The translations under genes and the position numbers were made by a program. Positions 5,316 to 8,059 of a stretch of 8,059 nt of DNA are shown here, piece by piece. The notes beneath the pieces were generated by a model. The model was not told the origin of the DNA. It saw nothing but the letters and a program-made list of their open reading frames with translations, and made no database searches. Origin of the DNA: Deltaproteobacteria bacterium RBG_13_52_11 (GTDB taxonomy: Bacteria > Desulfobacterota > B13-G15 > RBG-16-54-18); the NCBI GenBank assembly GCA_001797745.1, contig MGQF01000093.1:1715-9773 (forward strand), in the 5' to 3' direction. The stretch's first letter is position 1; the number at the start of each line of letters is the position of its first letter.

Positions 5316-5899
5316 TGGAAAATCTGGAAGTAAGACAGAATACCCGTTTCGACTTCCATCCCACCCCGCTTGAGGGGCTTTGGGTTGTGCAGCGGAAGCC
5401 CATCGAAGATCCGCGGGGCTTTTTCTGTCGCTTCTTTTGCGCCGAAGAATTCCAAGAGGCCGGGTTGAAAAAACCCATCGCCCAGATCAACCACACCTAT
5501 ACAAAGAAAAAAGGAACCGTCCGCGGTCTGCATTTCCAATATCCGCCTCATGCCGAAAGTAAGATCGTCAGTTGCCTTCGCGGAGAGGTTTACGATGTTG
5601 CCGTGGATATCCGAAAGGGTTCGCCCACCCTTCTACACTGGCATGGTGAAATTTTGTCTGCTTCCAATCAGAAGAGCCTGCTTATACCCGAAGGGTTTGC
5701 GCATGGTTTTCAGACGCTTGTTGAGGATTGCGAATTGATCTATCTACATTCCGTACCGTTTTACGACCACTCAGAAGGCGCTATCAACATCGCCGATCAG
5801 GAAATTGGAATTATCTGGCCCATACCCATAACAGATATTTCAGATCGCGATCTCCATCCTCCATTTATAACCGACAAATTTAAGGGGGTGGAAGTATGA
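5315..5899 (+). CDS. rfbC: RmlC-family nucleotide-sugar 3,5-epimerase (dTDP-4-dehydrorhamnose 3,5-epimerase-like)
   Basis: This is a cupin-fold epimerase acting on a 4-keto-6-deoxy nucleotide sugar at C3 and/or C5. It has 194 residues, near the family's 180-190. Visible motifs are EDPRGFFCRFF (about 31-41), QINHTYTKKKGTVRGLHFQ, which carries the catalytic histidine in GLHFQ, FAHGFQTL, and the tyrosine in HSVPFYDHSEGA, then IIWP and SDRD near the C-terminus, where the family's paired aspartate is expected. The start is GTG at 5315, sharing a base with the rfbF stop, with AAGG nine bases upstream. The end overlaps the methyltransferase gene by four bases (ATGA). The family name refers to dTDP-rhamnose synthesis, but no rmlA, rmlB or rmlD is present. 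Coupling to rfbF suggests a CDP-linked substrate. That is inference from context. Confidence 0.88.
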   Translation: MENLEVRQNTRFDFHPTPLEGLWVVQRKPIEDPRGFFCRFFCAEEFQEAGLKKPIAQINHTYTKKKGTVRGLHFQYPPHAESKIVSCLRGEVYDVAVDIRKGSPTLLHWHGEILSASNQKSLLIPEGFAHGFQTLVEDCELIYLHSVPFYDHSEGAINIADQEIGIIWPIPITDISDRDLHPPFITDKFKGVEV

Positions 5900-7125
5900 A
5901 ATGCCGTCACTGTGGAGCGGAGGTTACTTTAACACTAATCGATCTTGGTAGTGCTCCTCCATCCAATGCTTACCTCACAAAATTGACTATGCGAAGACCG
6001 GAGAAATGGTTCCCATTAAAGGTCCTCGTGTGCGAGTCCTGTTGGCTGGTACAGGCCGAAGCCTACTCGAGAGCAGCAGAATTGTTTAACGATGAATATG
6101 CTTACTTCAGTTCTTTTTCTGCCATATGGCTGGCCCATGCCGAACACTATGTCAGTGTCATGGTGGAGCGCTTCGGCCTGCGAACCGACAGCCATGTTGT
6201 GGAAGTGGCTTCCAACGATGGTTATCTGCTGCAATATGTCAAGCAGCGAGGTATTCCCTGCCTTGGTATTGAGCCTACCGCCAGCACCGCCTCCGCGGCG
6301 CGCCTCAAGGGCATTGAAACCTTGGAGGAGTTTTTCGGTGTCGGCTTGGCACAAAAACTGGTCGACCAAGGCAAGCAGGCCGATCTGATTGTAGCCAACA
6401 ATGTTTTGGCCCATGTGCCCGATGTCAACGATTTTGTGAGAGGTTTTGTTCTACTGCTCAAGCCACAAGGCGTTGCGACTTTTGAGTTTCCGCATCTCAT
6501 GCAGTTGATTGAACATAAGCAGTTTGACACCATATACCACGAACATTTCTCTTACCTGTCTTTCAGCACTGTAGATCAAATCTTCAGATCCAACGGTCTC
6601 TCAGTGTTCGATGTCGAAGAACTTGGCACTCACGGTGGCAGCCTTCGAGTCTTTGCCCGGAGAATAGATACGGGCAAGTATCCGATCAGCGAAAATGTTA
6701 CCAAACTGCTGGATAGAGAAACCACGGCTGGAATGAAAAGAGTCGTCTATTACCAAGGCTTTCAGGAACAGGCAGATAAGGTAAAGAACGATTTACTCGC
6801 TTTTCTCCTGGAAGCCAAGAGTCAAGGCAAAACTGTCGCTGCCTACGGCGCCGCCGCCAAGGGCAACACCCTGCTCAACTACGCCGGGATCAAACCGAAT
6901 CTATTGCCTTATGTATGTGATGCCGCACCGTCCAAGCAGGGGAAATTCATGCCCGGCAGCCGGATTCCAATCGTAGCTGAGGAGCGTATCCGTGAACAAA
7001 AACCGGATTACGTCCTGATTCTACCCTGGAACATTAAAGAAGAGATTATGGCGCAACTTGATTACATTCGCGCATGGGGAGGGAAGTTTGTCGTACCGAT
7101 TCCCAACCTCAGCGTGCTGTCATAA
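5896..7125 (+). CDS. SAM-dependent sugar 3-C-methyltransferase (TylC3/NovU/TcaB9-type)
   Basis: This 409-residue protein has the full three-part architecture of nucleotide-sugar C-methyltransferases. The N-terminal zinc-binding part has cysteine pairs C3/C6 and C46/C49 (CRHC and CESC). The central Rossmann domain has the SAM motif EVASNDGYLLQ (103-113), NNVLAHV (168-174), and the hallmark IYHEHFSYLS (213-222), where E216 and H217 correspond to the catalytic Glu-His pair of characterised members. HGGSLRVF (246-253) follows. The C-terminal domain has AAYGAAAKGNTLLNYAG (315-331), conserved in this family. Such enzymes add a methyl group to C3 of a 4-keto-6-deoxy (often 2,6-dideoxy) nucleotide sugar, giving a branched sugar. 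The ATG at 5896 overlaps the epimerase stop and follows AAGGGGGTGG. With rfbF upstream and a reductase-like gene downstream, a CDP-linked substrate is likely. The exact acceptor is inferred. Confidence 0.9.
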   Translation: MKCRHCGAEVTLTLIDLGSAPPSNAYLTKLTMRRPEKWFPLKVLVCESCWLVQAEAYSRAAELFNDEYAYFSSFSAIWLAHAEHYVSVMVERFGLRTDSHVVEVASNDGYLLQYVKQRGIPCLGIEPTASTASAARLKGIETLEEFFGVGLAQKLVDQGKQADLIVANNVLAHVPDVNDFVRGFVLLLKPQGVATFEFPHLMQLIEHKQFDTIYHEHFSYLSFSTVDQIFRSNGLSVFDVEELGTHGGSLRVFARRIDTGKYPISENVTKLLDRETTAGMKRVVYYQGFQEQADKVKNDLLAFLLEAKSQGKTVAAYGAAAKGNTLLNYAGIKPNLLPYVCDAAPSKQGKFMPGSRIPIVAEERIREQKPDYVLILPWNIKEEIMAQLDYIRAWGGKFVVPIPNLSVLS

Positions 7126-7134
7126 AATATCCGG

Positions 7135-8059
7135 ATGAAAGATGATAATGTGACAATGCATAACGGCAAAACGATGCGTGTTTTAGTCACCGGTGCTGCG
7201 GGTTTTGTCGGAAAGCACTGCCTGCCCATTTTAATGTCGAAAAACTTTGAGGTTTATGCAGCGGACGTCTTTGTTCCGGAAGAGAAACCTTCCGGCGTAC
7301 CTTGGCATGCGGTTGATTTGTTGGACACGAGGCATACGGATGAATTGTTGGCGGCGATTCAGCCGACCCATCTTCTTCACTTTGCCTGGTATGCCAAGCC
7401 AGGCGACTACTGGAATTCGCTGGAGAATATACGATGGGTCGAGGGAAGTCTGCATCTGCTGCGGGCCTTCCATAGGAACGGTGGGAAACGTGTCGTTATG
7501 GCCGGAACCTGTGCTGAGTACGACTGGGGAGCTGGTTGCTGCTCCGAAGACGTGACCCCTCTTGTACCTTCAACATTGTACGGTACGTGCAAGAATGCTT
7601 TGCAGCATTTACTGAAAGACTTCTCGCGTGTGACAGGATTAAGCAGCGCATGGGGAAGAATTTTTTTTCTCTACGGGCCTTACGAGAATCCCAACCGCCT
7701 TGTTTCATCGGTCATATTGAACTTGCTCCAGAATAAAACAGCGCTGTGTTCACACGGCAATCAAATCAGAGATTTTCTGCATGTTGAAGACGTAGCATCA
7801 GCCTTTGTTGCTTTATTGGAAAGCAATGTTATGGGCCCGGTCAATATTGCCTCCGGTCGCCCGGTAACACTGCGGGAAGTTGTGCTTGCGGCGGCAGACT
7901 ATCTCGGAGCACGCGAACGAGTGCAGTTTGGGGCGATCCCTGCGCCAGAGAATGACCCTCCGCTGATCGTAGGAGACAGCCATCGTTTAGCCGATGAGGT
8001 TGGCTGGCATCCGGAGTATGATTTGGCTACGGGCATTGCACAAACGGTGCGTTACTGGC
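7135..8059 (+). CDS. NAD(P)-dependent nucleotide-sugar epimerase/reductase (extended SDR), cut at right edge
   Basis: An uninterrupted frame of 308 codons runs from ATG 7135 to the window end without a stop, so most of a typical 300-330-residue protein is present. It is an extended short-chain dehydrogenase. The cofactor motif is VLVTGAAGFVG (16-26), the catalytic Tyr-Lys is YGTCK (Y149, K153), and T125 in AGTCAEY sits at the active-site Ser/Thr position. FFLYGPYENPNRLV, RDFLHVEDVASAFV and VNIASGRPVTLREV are standard for sugar epimerases/reductases. It lacks the longer size and TSDKCY-type motif expected for the CDP-glucose 4,6-dehydratase RfbG, so a 4-ketoreductase acting after C-methylation is the better guess. 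The start is uncertain: in-frame ATGs at 7156 and 7174 would also keep the cofactor motif, and none has a strong ribosome binding site. It follows the methyltransferase by nine bases. Confidence 0.88.
   Translation, partial: MKDDNVTMHNGKTMRVLVTGAAGFVGKHCLPILMSKNFEVYAADVFVPEEKPSGVPWHAVDLLDTRHTDELLAAIQPTHLLHFAWYAKPGDYWNSLENIRWVEGSLHLLRAFHRNGGKRVVMAGTCAEYDWGAGCCSEDVTPLVPSTLYGTCKNALQHLLKDFSRVTGLSSAWGRIFFLYGPYENPNRLVSSVILNLLQNKTALCSHGNQIRDFLHVEDVASAFVALLESNVMGPVNIASGRPVTLREVVLAAADYLGARERVQFGAIPAPENDPPLIVGDSHRLADEVGWHPEYDLATGIAQTVRYW

Noticed and set aside
7247..7555. A 102-codon plus-strand frame and several opposing frames inside the final gene
   Set aside because: They overlap the SDR reading frame, which has complete cofactor and active-site motifs and runs uninterrupted from 7135 to 8059.
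1..8059. tRNA, rRNA, CRISPR array, intact insertion sequence or integrase
   Set aside because: None was seen on either strand. No regular spaced repeats, transposase motifs or cloverleaf-like segments were found.

Overview
This window covers the left edge and first part of a cell-surface polysaccharide (O-antigen or capsule type) gene cluster, next to two housekeeping genes. The host is almost certainly Gram-negative, because it carries a Wzm/Wzt ABC exporter with a short Wzt, GDP-mannose and CDP-hexose genes, and an ops-like leader motif. Base composition looks moderate, near 50% G+C by eye. A deltaproteobacterial-type (Desulfobacterota) or similar anaerobe would fit, but nothing here proves the lineage.

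Layout. Bases 1-890 are on the minus strand: the first 17 codons of a dapA-like gene (1-52), preceded in transcription order by rlmB (147-890), a 23S rRNA 2'-O-methyltransferase. Bases 891-1315 form a divergent intergenic region of 425 bp, rich in structure: a perfect 22-bp palindrome, a second stem-loop directly beside it, a direct repeat, an ops/JUMPstart-like motif with the CGGTAGCGTG core, and a stem-loop just before the manC ribosome binding site. From 1316 to the right edge everything runs on the plus strand with gaps or overlaps of a few bases, as one long operon: manC, wzm, wzt, a decayed wzx-type flippase remnant, rfbF, an RmlC-family epimerase, a C-methyltransferase, and an NAD(P)-dependent sugar reductase/epimerase cut off by the window end.

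How the genes work together. ManC supplies GDP-mannose. RfbF makes CDP-glucose. The epimerase, the TylC3/NovU-type C-methyltransferase and the final SDR enzyme look like later steps to a CDP-linked, 3-C-methyl-branched 6-deoxyhexose, comparable to the Bacillus cereus cereose pathway but with an added 3,5-epimerase. The CDP-glucose 4,6-dehydratase (RfbG) that must act between RfbF and these enzymes is not in the window. Wzm and Wzt would export the finished polymer across the inner membrane. The flippase remnant between wzt and rfbF marks a recombination or decay scar, and suggests that a Wzx-dependent system was once part of this locus. The ops-like element suggests control by an RfaH/NusG-type antiterminator. 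No glycosyltransferase, tRNA, rRNA, CRISPR array or intact insertion sequence was seen.
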